From NCBI GenBank assembly GCA_017501245.1, contig JAFVXI010000013.1, positions 81,889 to 145,888 of the forward strand: 64,000 bases of DNA, in the 5' to 3' direction. The notes under the pieces are model-generated. The model was not told the origin of the DNA. It worked only from the letters and a program-made list of their open reading frames with translations, and did not search any database. Made by a program: the position numbers and the translations under genes. Numbering within the stretch: position 1 is the stretch's first letter; each line of letters opens with the position of its first letter. This stretch comes from Clostridia bacterium. GTDB taxonomy: Bacteria > Bacillota > Clostridia > Oscillospirales > CAG-272. Positions 49,574-59,167 of this stretch are shown piece by piece.

Positions 49574-50545
49574 ATGGCTACTACATCAATTATAATTTTC
49601 GCCTTGTTCCTTTGTGCCTTCGGCGGCTTCGTGGCTTACGACCTCGTTACCGCAAAGAGGCGCAAGGAGGTTTATAGGATAAAATCCTCGGTGACGGCAT
49701 ATCTTATGCTGCTGCCCGCGGTGGCTCTTGCCTTCCTATTTATATTATTACCGATCTTATATTCGCTCGGCTACGCCTTTACCGACTATTACCTTTTACA
49801 ACCCGACAAGATCAATTTCGTCTTTCTCGAAAACTTTGCCGGCATCTTCAAGGAGATCTCGGCTAAGGGAATGCTCTATAATGCGATAAAGAACACCGTC
49901 ACCTTCGTCATCGGCGTCGTTCCCCTTCAGATCGGCCTTGCGCTCCTACTCGCCCTGTTCGTAAACCGACCGGGCATCGGAAGCAAGATCTTCAAGGTCT
50001 GCTTCTTCGCTCCCGTCGTTATCTCGCTTTCGATCACGGCGTTTTTATGGGAGCAGATCCTTGCTCCAGGCGAGGGCGGACTTTTAAACTCTATGCTGAG
50101 TATATTCGGCGTGCCTCCGCACGACTGGCTGCGTGACCCCGCAACGGCGATGCCCTGCATCATCGTGCTCAGCGCCTGGCAGGGCTGCGGCTATCAGATG
50201 CTGATCTTCCTCTCAGGACTTTCAAACATAAGAAAGGACCTCTACGAGGCGGCGTCGCTCGACGGAGCAAACTGGTGGCACCAGTTCTGGAACGTGACCT
50301 GGGTGGGCCTTCGCTCCACCGTCGTCTACATACTCATCACCGTTTTCATCGGCGCTTGCAGAATCTTGACCCAGCCGATGCTGATGACTGGATATATGGA
50401 GCATACGGTTACCCTATCCTACTATATGTATAACAGCGGCTACTCCGAGCGCCTGGTCGGCGAGTCATCTGCGGTCGCCCTGCTTATGACCATCTTTATC
50501 GGCGGAATAACGCTGATACAACGCAGACTGTTCAGGGAGAAGTGA
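49574..50545 (+). CDS. Sugar ABC transporter permease (MalF type)
   Basis: 323 aa with about seven membrane segments; an unusual extra N-terminal helix (about 4-24) precedes the standard six. The coupling EAA loop is YEAASLDGANWWHQFWNVTW, followed by LRSTVVYILITVFIGACRIL. Pairs with the next gene; both couple to the ATPase at 39792. Confidence 0.94.
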   Translation: MATTSIIIFALFLCAFGGFVAYDLVTAKRRKEVYRIKSSVTAYLMLLPAVALAFLFILLPILYSLGYAFTDYYLLQPDKINFVFLENFAGIFKEISAKGMLYNAIKNTVTFVIGVVPLQIGLALLLALFVNRPGIGSKIFKVCFFAPVVISLSITAFLWEQILAPGEGGLLNSMLSIFGVPPHDWLRDPATAMPCIIVLSAWQGCGYQMLIFLSGLSNIRKDLYEAASLDGANWWHQFWNVTWVGLRSTVVYILITVFIGACRILTQPMLMTGYMEHTVTLSYYMYNSGYSERLVGESSAVALLMTIFIGGITLIQRRLFREK

Positions 50546-50546
50546 T

Positions 50547-51464
50547 ATGGAGAAAGTATTAAGAGATCTGCCTAATTACAGGCCGAATAAGGCTCCGGTC
50601 AAAAAGACCGTGAAGGAAATAATCTATCATATCGTCGGCATAGTTTTATCCCTGGCGTTCATCATGCCCATTATGTATATGATCGCAACCTCGACGAAGA
50701 ACGAGAGCGCCTACGCCGCAGGCGTGGGAACGCTGAATATGTTCTTACCCGACTTTGCGAACCTAGGCGTTGCGTTTGAAAACTACGGAAACGTTTTATT
50801 GAACTACGATATCTGGAAATACGCTCTTAACAGCTTTATTTACGCAGCTATCGTCATCGTTCTTAACATCCTGATCAACGGACTTGCGGGCTACGTTATG
50901 GCGAAGCTCACCTTCCCCGGCAAGAGGCTCTTATCCTTTATGATTATCTTCCTCATCGTCGTGCCTGTCGAGACCTCTATCATCCCTCTCTACTCTATCG
51001 TCAAGATCATGCTTGGTCTTAAGCAGGAGATGTCCGTCCTCGGAGTTATACTGCCTGCGACGATAAGTATATTCAACATCTTCTTATTCACGCAGTTCTT
51101 CCAGAATATCCCAAAGGAATACGAGGAGGCGGCACGCATCGACGGCGCAAGCACGCTCGACGTCTTCTTCAAGGTCATTATGCCCCTGTCGAAGCCCATA
51201 CTTGCAACCGTCGCGGTGTTCTGCTTCATCGGCGTGTGGAACGACTATCTCTGGCCGTCTATGATCCTGCCTTCGGCTGACGACGGCTCCTGGCCGCTTT
51301 TGCCCATCCAGACAGCGCTCATCTCCATCAAGAGCATCGAGAGTATCACGACGGGCGAGATCATGGCGTCGCTGGTTATCACCAGTATTCCCATTTTCGT
51401 AATTTACGTTGCGGCACAAAAATACATCGTACAAGGCTTTGGCACGTCCGGGCTTAAAATGTGA
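50547..51464 (+). CDS. Sugar ABC transporter permease (MalG type)
   Basis: 305 aa, six membrane segments after a basic N-terminus. EAA loop EEAARIDGASTLDVFFKVIMP, followed by LSKPILATVAVFCFIGVWND; C-terminus VAAQKYIVQGFGTSGLKM is typical of MalG proteins. Starts one nt after the first permease stop. Confidence 0.95.
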   Translation: MEKVLRDLPNYRPNKAPVKKTVKEIIYHIVGIVLSLAFIMPIMYMIATSTKNESAYAAGVGTLNMFLPDFANLGVAFENYGNVLLNYDIWKYALNSFIYAAIVIVLNILINGLAGYVMAKLTFPGKRLLSFMIIFLIVVPVETSIIPLYSIVKIMLGLKQEMSVLGVILPATISIFNIFLFTQFFQNIPKEYEEAARIDGASTLDVFFKVIMPLSKPILATVAVFCFIGVWNDYLWPSMILPSADDGSWPLLPIQTALISIKSIESITTGEIMASLVITSIPIFVIYVAAQKYIVQGFGTSGLKM

Positions 51465-51470
51465 GGATTT

Positions 51471-53990
51471 ATGAATTTCAACAGACTCATAGCATTAATT
51501 ATGCTTTCGGTTATGCTGCTCATCACAGCAACGGGGTGTAACAACAGCGAGACCCCTGATCCCGACAAGGATACCGACAAGAACGAGGGAAAAAGCTCCC
51601 TTGTGTTAAATTATTCGCTTGATGAATCGGAGGGCAGCCTTACAAAGGAGTCGGTCAGCGACAAGGACTATACCATTAATTACGTCTTTAACGCTCAGAA
51701 TGCCGACAACCTTTTCAAGGAGCCTAACGACCCCCTGAGAAGACCCGGTGTAAAGGGCAACGCCTTATACATGGACGGATTTTCAAACAATATCGTAAAC
51801 AGAGACTTTATCACCCCCTCCTCAGCTTATACGATGTCGGCGTGGGTGGCTCCCCGAGTTTTTGAGAACATCGTCCACTACGACGGTGCCTCCGATGCGG
51901 CGGGACACACCCGTATGACCTCGATAATCAACAAGGGCGACATCGAGATGTGCGAGGGCTTCCTGCTCGGCTACGGCAGACTCGGTATGTGGGGCATCCA
52001 GATGGCGCTCCACAATGAGGAAACGGGCGAGGATTTCGTAGTCGGCTTCTACGATCCCATCAACGCACTTCCCCTCTACGAATGGTCGCACGTTGCGGTC
52101 ACCTTTGACGGCAATACCGGATATATCGCCCTCTTCTACAACGGTGAAAAGTCATACGAGGCTATCATCCCCGAGCTTGTTGCAACGAGCATAATCTACA
52201 CCGAGGAGCCCCTGCGAGTCGGCGCTTACTCCAACCCGCAGATCGAATTCGGTATTAAGAGGCAGATGGTTTCGGGACTTCTTGACGAGGTTCAGATCTA
52301 CTCCTCGGCATTGACCCCTAAGGAGGTCGGCGAGATCTATAACGACACCGACTCCACCGAGGCGCATCCCAAGCTCGATTGGAAAGACATAGCGCTCGAC
52401 TCCTCGGTCTACGAGGGAGACCGCTACCGCCCCCAGTATCACGCTATACCCCCTGCGGTATGGATGAACGAGCCTCACTCCCCCTTCTACTACAAGGGTA
52501 TGTATCACGTATTCTATCAGCATAACCCCGCAGGCCCCTACTGGTCTCAGATCCGCTGGGGACACATCGTCAGCGAGGATATGGTACACTGGAAGTACGT
52601 TAAGGACGCCGTTGCCCCCACCCCCGGCATCTGCCCTGAGGGAATCTGGACGGGCGGCGCCTGCATCGGCCCCGACGGAACGCCCTGGCTGGTTATCACA
52701 GCAGGCACAAACACCACCACATGGACGGGACAGAACGTAGCGTTTGCTCACGCTAAGGACCCCGACGATCCCTATCTCACCGAGTGGGTCGTTGAGGATA
52801 AGCTCGTTATCACTCAGCCGAGCGATAATTCGCAGGGCGAGAGAGAGCAGTTCCGTGACCCCTTCTGCTGGTATGACGACGGCGTTTATTATATGATGGT
52901 CTCCACCTCTATTCCCGGTGCGGGAGGCTCCGCAGTCATCTACACCTCCGAGAATATGAGAGAGTGGGAGCACAGAGGCTATATCTATCAGTGTGACTAC
53001 AACAGATATCCCCAGCAGGGTGCGCACTGGGAGTGCGTAGTAATGCTTCCCATCAGCACCAAGGACGGCTCGCAGACCAAGTACATCCTCTTCGACTGCC
53101 CTCAGTACACCGTTGACGGCTATATCGTTGAGTGCTACTACTGGATAGGAACCTTTGACAAGGAGACCTGCAGATTTATCGCAGACAACGACGAGCCTAA
53201 GCTCTTCGACCTCGGAAGAGGCGTTTACACCGGTCAGAACGGCTTCTGCTTCCTCACCGAGGATGAGGTTGCGGCAGGCAAGGGCTACGAGGACGGCAGA
53301 ACCATCATCTACGCTATCGCTCAGGGTAAGGACGCCGGCACCGCTCAGAACTACGACGCAGGCTGGGCGCACAACTTCGCTATTCCTCTCGAGCTCTGGC
53401 TCGATGACAACGGCACCGACGTCATCCGTGAGCCCATCAAGGAGATCGAGTGCTTAAGAGAAGAAACTCTCTACTACTACGAGGGTGCGGGAAAGACCGC
53501 AGCCGAGATCAACTCCGACATCTCCTCCATTCGTGGAGATCTGCTCGAGATCAGAGCAAAGATCGAGCTTGACCCCCAAAGCCCCGACTACTCCGCAGGT
53601 ATCTCGGTCAGATACAACCCCAACGTGGTTGACGGCAAGACCGAAAGGACCGATATCATATTCTCGAACGTGGGCGTCCTCGTCGATAGGATCCAATCCT
53701 CTCAGCTGGATTACGTTAACCGTCAGCCCAGCCACACCTGGAACCAGGTCAAGAGAGAATACGAGATAACGATATTGCTCGACCGCTCAATGCTTGAGAT
53801 CTACGTCGACGGCGTTATCAGCTTTACGACGAGAATATACCCGAAATACGGCAACTCCGATTATCTAAAAATCTTTGACAACAATGCAAACATCATATTT
53901 ACCGAGCTTGAGATCTATCGCATGACGAGCGCTTACAGCGATACGGTTACTCCTCCTTACTACGGTAATATGGGCAATTTAGGCGATTAA
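51471..53990 (+). CDS. LamG-GH32 lipoprotein with Glu at the nucleophile position
   Basis: 839 aa. Lipobox TATGC (Cys23). LamG/concanavalin-like domain at about 45-300 (YTMSAWVAPRV, WSHVAVTFDGNTGYIALFYN, GLLDEVQIYSSALTPKEV), then GH32 from about 325: WMNEPHSPFYYKGMYHVFYQ, RWGHIVSEDMVHWKY, FRDPFCWYDDG (Asp463), HWECVVMLP (Glu521), and the C-terminal sandwich ending at 839. The family nucleophile motif NDPNG here reads NEPHS, with Glu334 in place of Asp; the other two acids are intact. It is either a subfamily with changed chemistry or substrate, or a weak enzyme used for binding. Extracellular, lipid-tethered; 6 nt after the permease. Confidence 0.88.
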   Translation: MNFNRLIALIMLSVMLLITATGCNNSETPDPDKDTDKNEGKSSLVLNYSLDESEGSLTKESVSDKDYTINYVFNAQNADNLFKEPNDPLRRPGVKGNALYMDGFSNNIVNRDFITPSSAYTMSAWVAPRVFENIVHYDGASDAAGHTRMTSIINKGDIEMCEGFLLGYGRLGMWGIQMALHNEETGEDFVVGFYDPINALPLYEWSHVAVTFDGNTGYIALFYNGEKSYEAIIPELVATSIIYTEEPLRVGAYSNPQIEFGIKRQMVSGLLDEVQIYSSALTPKEVGEIYNDTDSTEAHPKLDWKDIALDSSVYEGDRYRPQYHAIPPAVWMNEPHSPFYYKGMYHVFYQHNPAGPYWSQIRWGHIVSEDMVHWKYVKDAVAPTPGICPEGIWTGGACIGPDGTPWLVITAGTNTTTWTGQNVAFAHAKDPDDPYLTEWVVEDKLVITQPSDNSQGEREQFRDPFCWYDDGVYYMMVSTSIPGAGGSAVIYTSENMREWEHRGYIYQCDYNRYPQQGAHWECVVMLPISTKDGSQTKYILFDCPQYTVDGYIVECYYWIGTFDKETCRFIADNDEPKLFDLGRGVYTGQNGFCFLTEDEVAAGKGYEDGRTIIYAIAQGKDAGTAQNYDAGWAHNFAIPLELWLDDNGTDVIREPIKEIECLREETLYYYEGAGKTAAEINSDISSIRGDLLEIRAKIELDPQSPDYSAGISVRYNPNVVDGKTERTDIIFSNVGVLVDRIQSSQLDYVNRQPSHTWNQVKREYEITILLDRSMLEIYVDGVISFTTRIYPKYGNSDYLKIFDNNANIIFTELEIYRMTSAYSDTVTPPYYGNMGNLGD

Positions 53991-53999
53991 GGAGGGCTT

Positions 54000-56471
54000 A
54001 TGCGTAAAGTATTAATTACATTTACTAGTATCTTGCTTATCTTAGCTTGCTCTGTCGGCATGGTTGCCTGCGGCAACACCGATCCGGATCCCGTACCGCC
54101 GACAGGCGCATCTTCAATAATCAACGGCGGCTTTGAGTCAGCAGACCTCTCGGGCTGGACGATAGAATACGGCGATGCCTTTGACAACAACTGCATCTGC
54201 TCCGAGAAGACCTTTATGTTTGCGGATGATGCAAACAACAACATCCTCTCTATCAACCACACCGGAAACTGGTATCTCACCGGCCGCGGCTACCACGGCA
54301 AGTACTCCGGCGCAAGAACAGGCGCCATCCGCTCCACCACCTTTACCGTTCCCTCCGACGGCTCGGTCAGCCTGAAGCTTGCAGGCGGCGCTCTGACCAT
54401 TGGAAAGGGCACGGGCGCACCCCTTAAGGCAAAGGAGAGGCTCTGCTACGTCGGCTTCTACCTCGCAGAGAACGACCAGCTCATCGCAATGCAGACGAAC
54501 GAATACTTCCACGAGCATACCGAGAGCTACGTTATCCCGGAGAGATATGCGGCAGGCGTTTACAACACCGATAACTTCTACGAGTATTACTTAGATCTTT
54601 CGGAATACGCCGGCGAAGAGGTCTACATCAGAGTCGTAGACAATGACGAGAGCTACTACTACGGCTACATAGCGGTAGACGACATCAGGATCGGCGACGG
54701 AGCTGACCCTCAGACCGAGGGCGAGTTCTTCGTCAAGGTTACAGACTTCGAGGACGAGGCAGAGGCTCCCTCCGTTAACGAGATCAAGAACGGCGGCTTT
54801 GAGCTTGGCTCACTTGCCGGCTGGACGGTCGTTGAGGGTGACGCCTTCTCTAACGAGGGCGTTAACACCGAGAGCGTCTGGTGGAATGAAAACATCACCT
54901 ACTCCCGCGACGGCAACTACCATTACGGAAAGTATATGCCCTCCGCAACCGGCGTTATGCGCTCCTCCGAGTTTGTTCTCGGCGGCTCGGGCTACGTTTC
55001 CTACAAGCTCGGCGGCTGCGCCGACAACAACAGTACCTACCTCAGATTTATGGTCAAGCGCGGCGACGATGCCGTTGAGGTAGCTAGATACTCCAACTTC
55101 AAATACTGGAACTTCCAGTTCCCCTACGTACAGAACGGAATGAGGCTTTTGAACCTCGTTCAGTATTACGCCGATCTCTCCCCCTACATTGGCGAAACGA
55201 TGTATATCGAGGTCATAGACAACAACTCGTCCTCGGATGAGCTTGGCTGCATCGTGCTTGACAGCGTTAAGACCTATTGGGAGGAAAAGCCCTTATGGAT
55301 CGACAGCGAATCCTTCCTTGCAAGGTACGAGATCGACGTTATGATCGATAGCGAATATCAGATCAAGAACGGCGGCTTCGAGTCCGGCGACCTCACCGGC
55401 TGGATCCTCGAGGGAGATAAGATCGGACACGTAACGAACGCCTCCGGATGGTGGGCGGAGAACCTTCCCTACAATAAGAAGGGTACGTTCCTCTTCTCCG
55501 GCATCGTTGACGAGGGCGCAGGCATTCTCGAATCCCACAAGGGTACTCTGACGAGCTCCGCATTTACCGTAGGAGGCTCGGGATATATTACCTTCCTTCT
55601 CGGCGGCGGCGGAAATCCCCTTGAATGCTACGTTTCCATTATAGACGCAGAGACCGAGGAAGAGGTTGCACGCTACGCTAACAGGCTCTTCAACGACAAG
55701 GGCATCGGTATCATCAACCACGGAAGCAACCTTGCTAACATGGTTATGTATAAGGCAGACCTCTCCGAATTTATGGGCAGAAGCCTGAAGATCCGCATCG
55801 TTGATAACGCCACTAACAACTGGGGTCTTATCACTGCGGACAGCTTCGTCACCTACTATAAGGAGGCGGCAGGCGTGCCTGCAAATGCAAACGAGGCGAT
55901 CAACGTCAAGCCCGAGCCCAAGCCCGACACCGTCCTCGGCGAGGGCAACGAATATCAGGTGCTGAACGGCGACTTTGAATCCGGCGACCTCACCGGCTGG
56001 ACGCTTGAGGGCGAGATAGGCTACGTTTCCGGCCAGGACGTGTTCTGGAAGAACGCAGATAAGCCCTACGGCAAGGACGGCAGCTTCCTCTTCAGCGGCA
56101 TCGAGGACGTTATGGGCAGCATGGAGGCCGCTAGGGGTACTCTGACGAGCGAGAGCTTTACCGTCGGCGGTATCGGCTTTATCACCTTCAAGCTTGGCGG
56201 CGGCTACAACGCCGAGTGCTATATCGAGATCGTTGACTCTGCGAGCGGCGAATCTATTGCAAAATATCACAATGACAACCACGACAGCAACGAGGGCAGA
56301 ATGTTCCTCTACAAGGCGGATCTTTCCGAGTTTATGGGAAGAAACGTTTACATCAGAGTGGTAGATAACGCCTCCGAGGCTTGGGGCTGCCTTGCTGTTG
56401 ACAGCTTTATCACTCATTACGCTTCGGCAGATGATCTCCCCGAGGCGACTCTCATCGAGAGCAAGATCTGA
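54000..56471 (+). CDS. Lipoprotein with four NGGFE carbohydrate-binding-like domains
   Basis: 823 aa. Lipobox GMVAC (Cys about 24). Four tandem copies of a roughly 190-residue beta-sandwich beginning INGGFESADLSGWTIE (about 40), IKNGGFELGSLAGWTVV (about 262), IKNGGFESGDLTGWILE (about 455) and VLNGDFESGDLTGWTLE (about 653). Each repeats the sequence: WW/F...Y...G.Y.F, GTLTSS.FTVGGSG.ITF.LGG, ...ARY.N, YKADLSEFMGR...IRVVDN, WG.I..DSF.TYY. No catalytic motif. The fold resembles galactose-binding-like CBMs. Most likely a surface fructan-holding protein working with the two GH32 lipoproteins; 9 nt after the previous stop. Confidence 0.82.
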   Translation: MRKVLITFTSILLILACSVGMVACGNTDPDPVPPTGASSIINGGFESADLSGWTIEYGDAFDNNCICSEKTFMFADDANNNILSINHTGNWYLTGRGYHGKYSGARTGAIRSTTFTVPSDGSVSLKLAGGALTIGKGTGAPLKAKERLCYVGFYLAENDQLIAMQTNEYFHEHTESYVIPERYAAGVYNTDNFYEYYLDLSEYAGEEVYIRVVDNDESYYYGYIAVDDIRIGDGADPQTEGEFFVKVTDFEDEAEAPSVNEIKNGGFELGSLAGWTVVEGDAFSNEGVNTESVWWNENITYSRDGNYHYGKYMPSATGVMRSSEFVLGGSGYVSYKLGGCADNNSTYLRFMVKRGDDAVEVARYSNFKYWNFQFPYVQNGMRLLNLVQYYADLSPYIGETMYIEVIDNNSSSDELGCIVLDSVKTYWEEKPLWIDSESFLARYEIDVMIDSEYQIKNGGFESGDLTGWILEGDKIGHVTNASGWWAENLPYNKKGTFLFSGIVDEGAGILESHKGTLTSSAFTVGGSGYITFLLGGGGNPLECYVSIIDAETEEEVARYANRLFNDKGIGIINHGSNLANMVMYKADLSEFMGRSLKIRIVDNATNNWGLITADSFVTYYKEAAGVPANANEAINVKPEPKPDTVLGEGNEYQVLNGDFESGDLTGWTLEGEIGYVSGQDVFWKNADKPYGKDGSFLFSGIEDVMGSMEAARGTLTSESFTVGGIGFITFKLGGGYNAECYIEIVDSASGESIAKYHNDNHDSNEGRMFLYKADLSEFMGRNVYIRVVDNASEAWGCLAVDSFITHYASADDLPEATLIESKI

Positions 56472-56515
56472 TTAGTTTTTAGCAAAACATATGCCCCTCT
56501 AGGAAAGGAGAAGAC

Positions 56516-56638
56516 ATGAAAATCATTGAACCTACCCCCTATATCCCACCCGAGTTGGATATAATTACCTTTGAGAGAAACGATATCGTAACCACCTCCG
56601 GCTTCGAATCCGACGACAACATCCTCGAGAGCTGGTAA
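56516..56638 (+). CDS. 40-aa peptide gene between the binding-protein genes
   Basis: ATG 56516 with AAGGAG 5 nt upstream, TAA at 56636-56638, so it is well formed despite its length. The sequence runs MKIIEPTPYIPPELDIITFE, then RNDIVTTSGFESDDNILESW. It has no signal peptide and is acidic. The PPELDIITFE...DIVTTSG pattern reminds me of short unannotated Clostridia peptides that share PE-hydrophobic-FE-x-x-DI(I/V)-TSG; that is memory, not a search. Its last part (GFESDDNILESW) also echoes the GGFESGDLTGW start of the neighbouring domains. The next gene starts 33 nt later. Unknown function; a translated leader peptide, a RiPP-like precursor, or a degraded remnant are possible. Confidence 0.6.
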   Translation: MKIIEPTPYIPPELDIITFERNDIVTTSGFESDDNILESW

Positions 56639-56671
56639 CGCACCGAAACAAAAAACGAAAGGAAAAAAGAC

Positions 56672-59002
56672 ATGAAAAAGCATAATTTTGCAAGAATTAT
56701 AGTTCTTGCGCTTGCTCTTGCACTTCTCATCAGCTCTGCCATAGCGATCACCGCTTCGGCAGACAGCTCCGCAGCCACCGGCAGCTTCGGCGGCGTTTCC
56801 ATCGCTTACGGCGATAAGGTTGCTATCCGCGTTGCAGTCAATGCGACCGAGGAGCAGATCAAAAACGGTGACGTCGTAGTTTCCTACGAGCTTAACGGCA
56901 ACACCAAGAACGCATCCTTCTTCACGACCGATGCGAACGGCACCTGGGTCATCACCGAGGGCATCGCAGCTTACGATCTCGCAAAGGTCGTTACCTTCAG
57001 CTCCACCGTCGGTGGCGTTAAGGTAGAGGAAGGACGCACTTGCAGCGTAGCGCAGTTCATCTACGCTATGCTCTACACCAACGAGAGCCTTTCCTCCGAG
57101 TATAAGGATCTCTACGAGGCACTTCTTGCATACGGAAGAGCGGCTCAGATCGCCCTCAATAAGGACGCTGACAAGCTCGTTACCGATTCTACCATCGTAT
57201 TTACAAAGAACTCCGACGTTAAGCTTAACGGCAAGAGCTACGTATTTGCTCCCGCTGCTGACGTTGAGATCACTCCCGCATTCGTTGGCACCGTTCCCAC
57301 CGGATCTGAGCTTTGCGGCTGGAACGTTATCGTTGACGGCGAGGAGAAGGCGTTTGGCCTTTCCTTCACCGCTTCCGGTGCGATTGAGGTCGTCAGCCCC
57401 ATATTTGCTGAGATCGATCCCACTCCCTTCATCCTTGCAAACGGCGGCTTCGAGCTTGGCCTTGAGGGCTGGACCCTTGTTGGCAACGTCGGTAACGTAA
57501 GTGCAGACGGAAGCTATTGGACTAACGAGAACGACGGAAACGGCTACGCATTCGGCAAGGACGGCGAGTATATGTTCTCCGCTTATGCTCCCGGTGCATT
57601 CGAGAGCGCAGTCGGAACTCTTACCAGCTCCAGCTTCACCGTTGGCGGCTCGGGCTTCGTAACCTTCAAGCTTGGCGCTATGAAGGACGGCAACTACGTT
57701 TACGTTGACGTTGTTGACGCCACCTCCAAGGAGATCCTCGCACGCTACTACAACGGCCTTTGGGCAGACACCACCGACGGTATGAAGAGCGGCTGTACTC
57801 TCGTTGCCTATAAGGCAGATCTCTCCGAGTTTATGGGCAGAGAGGTATTCTTCCGCATCAGCGACAACGCAGACAGCAACTACGGCTTATTCTTCCTTGA
57901 TAGCTTCAACACCTATTACGTAACCGAGCCCGAGGGCTTCAACGAAGCAACTCCCGTCGGCTATGACGTTTCCGGCACCATCTACGACCTCTTCAACGGC
58001 GGCTTCGAGATGGGCAACCTCAGCGGCTGGTGGAACCCCGGCGAGCCCGGTAACGTAACCGGCGCAGACGCATTCTTCAGCGGTGCGGCTTACGGCAAGG
58101 ACGGCAGCTTCCTTTACAGCGGCGTTGAGGACTTCGGCGCAGGCAACGGTAAAGAGGGCAACGTCGGCGTGCTCACCAGCTCCGTATTCGAGCTTGGCGG
58201 CAACGGCTACATCACCTACATGCTCGGCGGCGGTAACGCACACTGCTACGTTCAGGTCATCGACTCCACCACGGGCGAGATCCTCGCAAGATACCGCCAG
58301 CAGGCGAGAAACGACGCTGTTCTCGTTAAGTACGTTGCAGACCTCTCCGCATATATCGGCAGAAGCCTGAGGATCCAGCTCGTTGACAACGCAACCAGAG
58401 ACTGGGGCTGTGTATCCTTCGACAACGTAGTTACCTACTACGACGCTATCCCCGAGGGTATGACCGCAAACGACGTTAAGTTTGAGCTTGTTAACGGCAG
58501 CTTCGAGAACGGTAAGGACGGCTGGAAGCAGAACGGCGACAACCTCGGCGAGGTCATCACCGAGGAGATCAACGAGGGCTGGTACACCAAGAACGACGGC
58601 AACAAGGACGGCGACCACCTCTTCAGCTTTGCATTCAACGGTGAGGGCGGCGTCGTTAACCTTGAGTGGGCAAGGGGCAACATCGAGAGCGCAAACTTCG
58701 TATTAAAGCAGAATTCCTACGTTTCCTTCCGCTTCGGCGGTGCGGGCGGCGTCTCCAACCACGACGTATTTATCCAGCTCTGCCGTGCTGACGGCACTGT
58801 CATCGCAACCTTCTTCAACGATGCTGAGGGCAAGCAGAACACCAGAATGAATGCCTTCTACTATCAGTACGAGGGTGAGACCACCGACTGCTTCTTTAGA
58901 GTTGTTGACAATTCCACCGGAGACTACGGCTGCTTCGTCGTTGACGACTTCAGAGTAAATCTCGAGGCGGCACCCGAAGGATTTATCCCCGCTGTACAGT
59001 AA
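56672..59002 (+). CDS. Secreted protein with three NGGFE carbohydrate-binding-like domains
   Basis: 776 aa, GAAAGGAAAAAAG ribosome site. Classical signal peptide (RIIVLALALALLISSAIAIT, cleavage near ASA-DSS), no lipobox. The N-terminal region (about 35-245) is an unrecognised domain (FGGVSIAYGDKVAIRVAVNA ... AQFIYAMLYTNESLSSEYKD). Three domains follow at about 253 (ILANGGFELGLEGWTL), 438 (LFNGGFEMGNLSGWW) and 604 (LVNGSFENGKDGW), closing with VDDFRVNLEAAPEGFIPAVQ. The three-domain block is closely repeated in the next gene. No anchor motif, so it is probably released or held by its binding domains. Confidence 0.82.
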   Translation: MKKHNFARIIVLALALALLISSAIAITASADSSAATGSFGGVSIAYGDKVAIRVAVNATEEQIKNGDVVVSYELNGNTKNASFFTTDANGTWVITEGIAAYDLAKVVTFSSTVGGVKVEEGRTCSVAQFIYAMLYTNESLSSEYKDLYEALLAYGRAAQIALNKDADKLVTDSTIVFTKNSDVKLNGKSYVFAPAADVEITPAFVGTVPTGSELCGWNVIVDGEEKAFGLSFTASGAIEVVSPIFAEIDPTPFILANGGFELGLEGWTLVGNVGNVSADGSYWTNENDGNGYAFGKDGEYMFSAYAPGAFESAVGTLTSSSFTVGGSGFVTFKLGAMKDGNYVYVDVVDATSKEILARYYNGLWADTTDGMKSGCTLVAYKADLSEFMGREVFFRISDNADSNYGLFFLDSFNTYYVTEPEGFNEATPVGYDVSGTIYDLFNGGFEMGNLSGWWNPGEPGNVTGADAFFSGAAYGKDGSFLYSGVEDFGAGNGKEGNVGVLTSSVFELGGNGYITYMLGGGNAHCYVQVIDSTTGEILARYRQQARNDAVLVKYVADLSAYIGRSLRIQLVDNATRDWGCVSFDNVVTYYDAIPEGMTANDVKFELVNGSFENGKDGWKQNGDNLGEVITEEINEGWYTKNDGNKDGDHLFSFAFNGEGGVVNLEWARGNIESANFVLKQNSYVSFRFGGAGGVSNHDVFIQLCRADGTVIATFFNDAEGKQNTRMNAFYYQYEGETTDCFFRVVDNSTGDYGCFVVDDFRVNLEAAPEGFIPAVQ

Positions 59003-59167
59003 TTATTACGCATCTTAATTAAATACCCTCCCTCACCAAAGCGGTGGGGGAGGCTTAAAAGCAACTTTTTTACCGGTTATATAAAGCAAATCCGCTTTTC
59101 ACAAAGTGGGAAAGCAACCAACAAAAGCTATCGACAGCTCTAATAAACAATTAGGGAAGACAATAAA
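59003..59167. other. Intercistronic region with GC-rich hairpin
   Basis: Contains an 11-bp stem CCTCCCTCACC (59027-59037) / GGTGGGGGAGG (59043-59053) with one wobble and no T-run directly after, hence an RNA-stabilising or partial-termination hairpin. Further on, GCTTTTCAC-AAA-GTGGGAAAGC (about 59093-59114) is an imperfect inverted repeat unlike the LacI operators. Confidence 0.55.
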
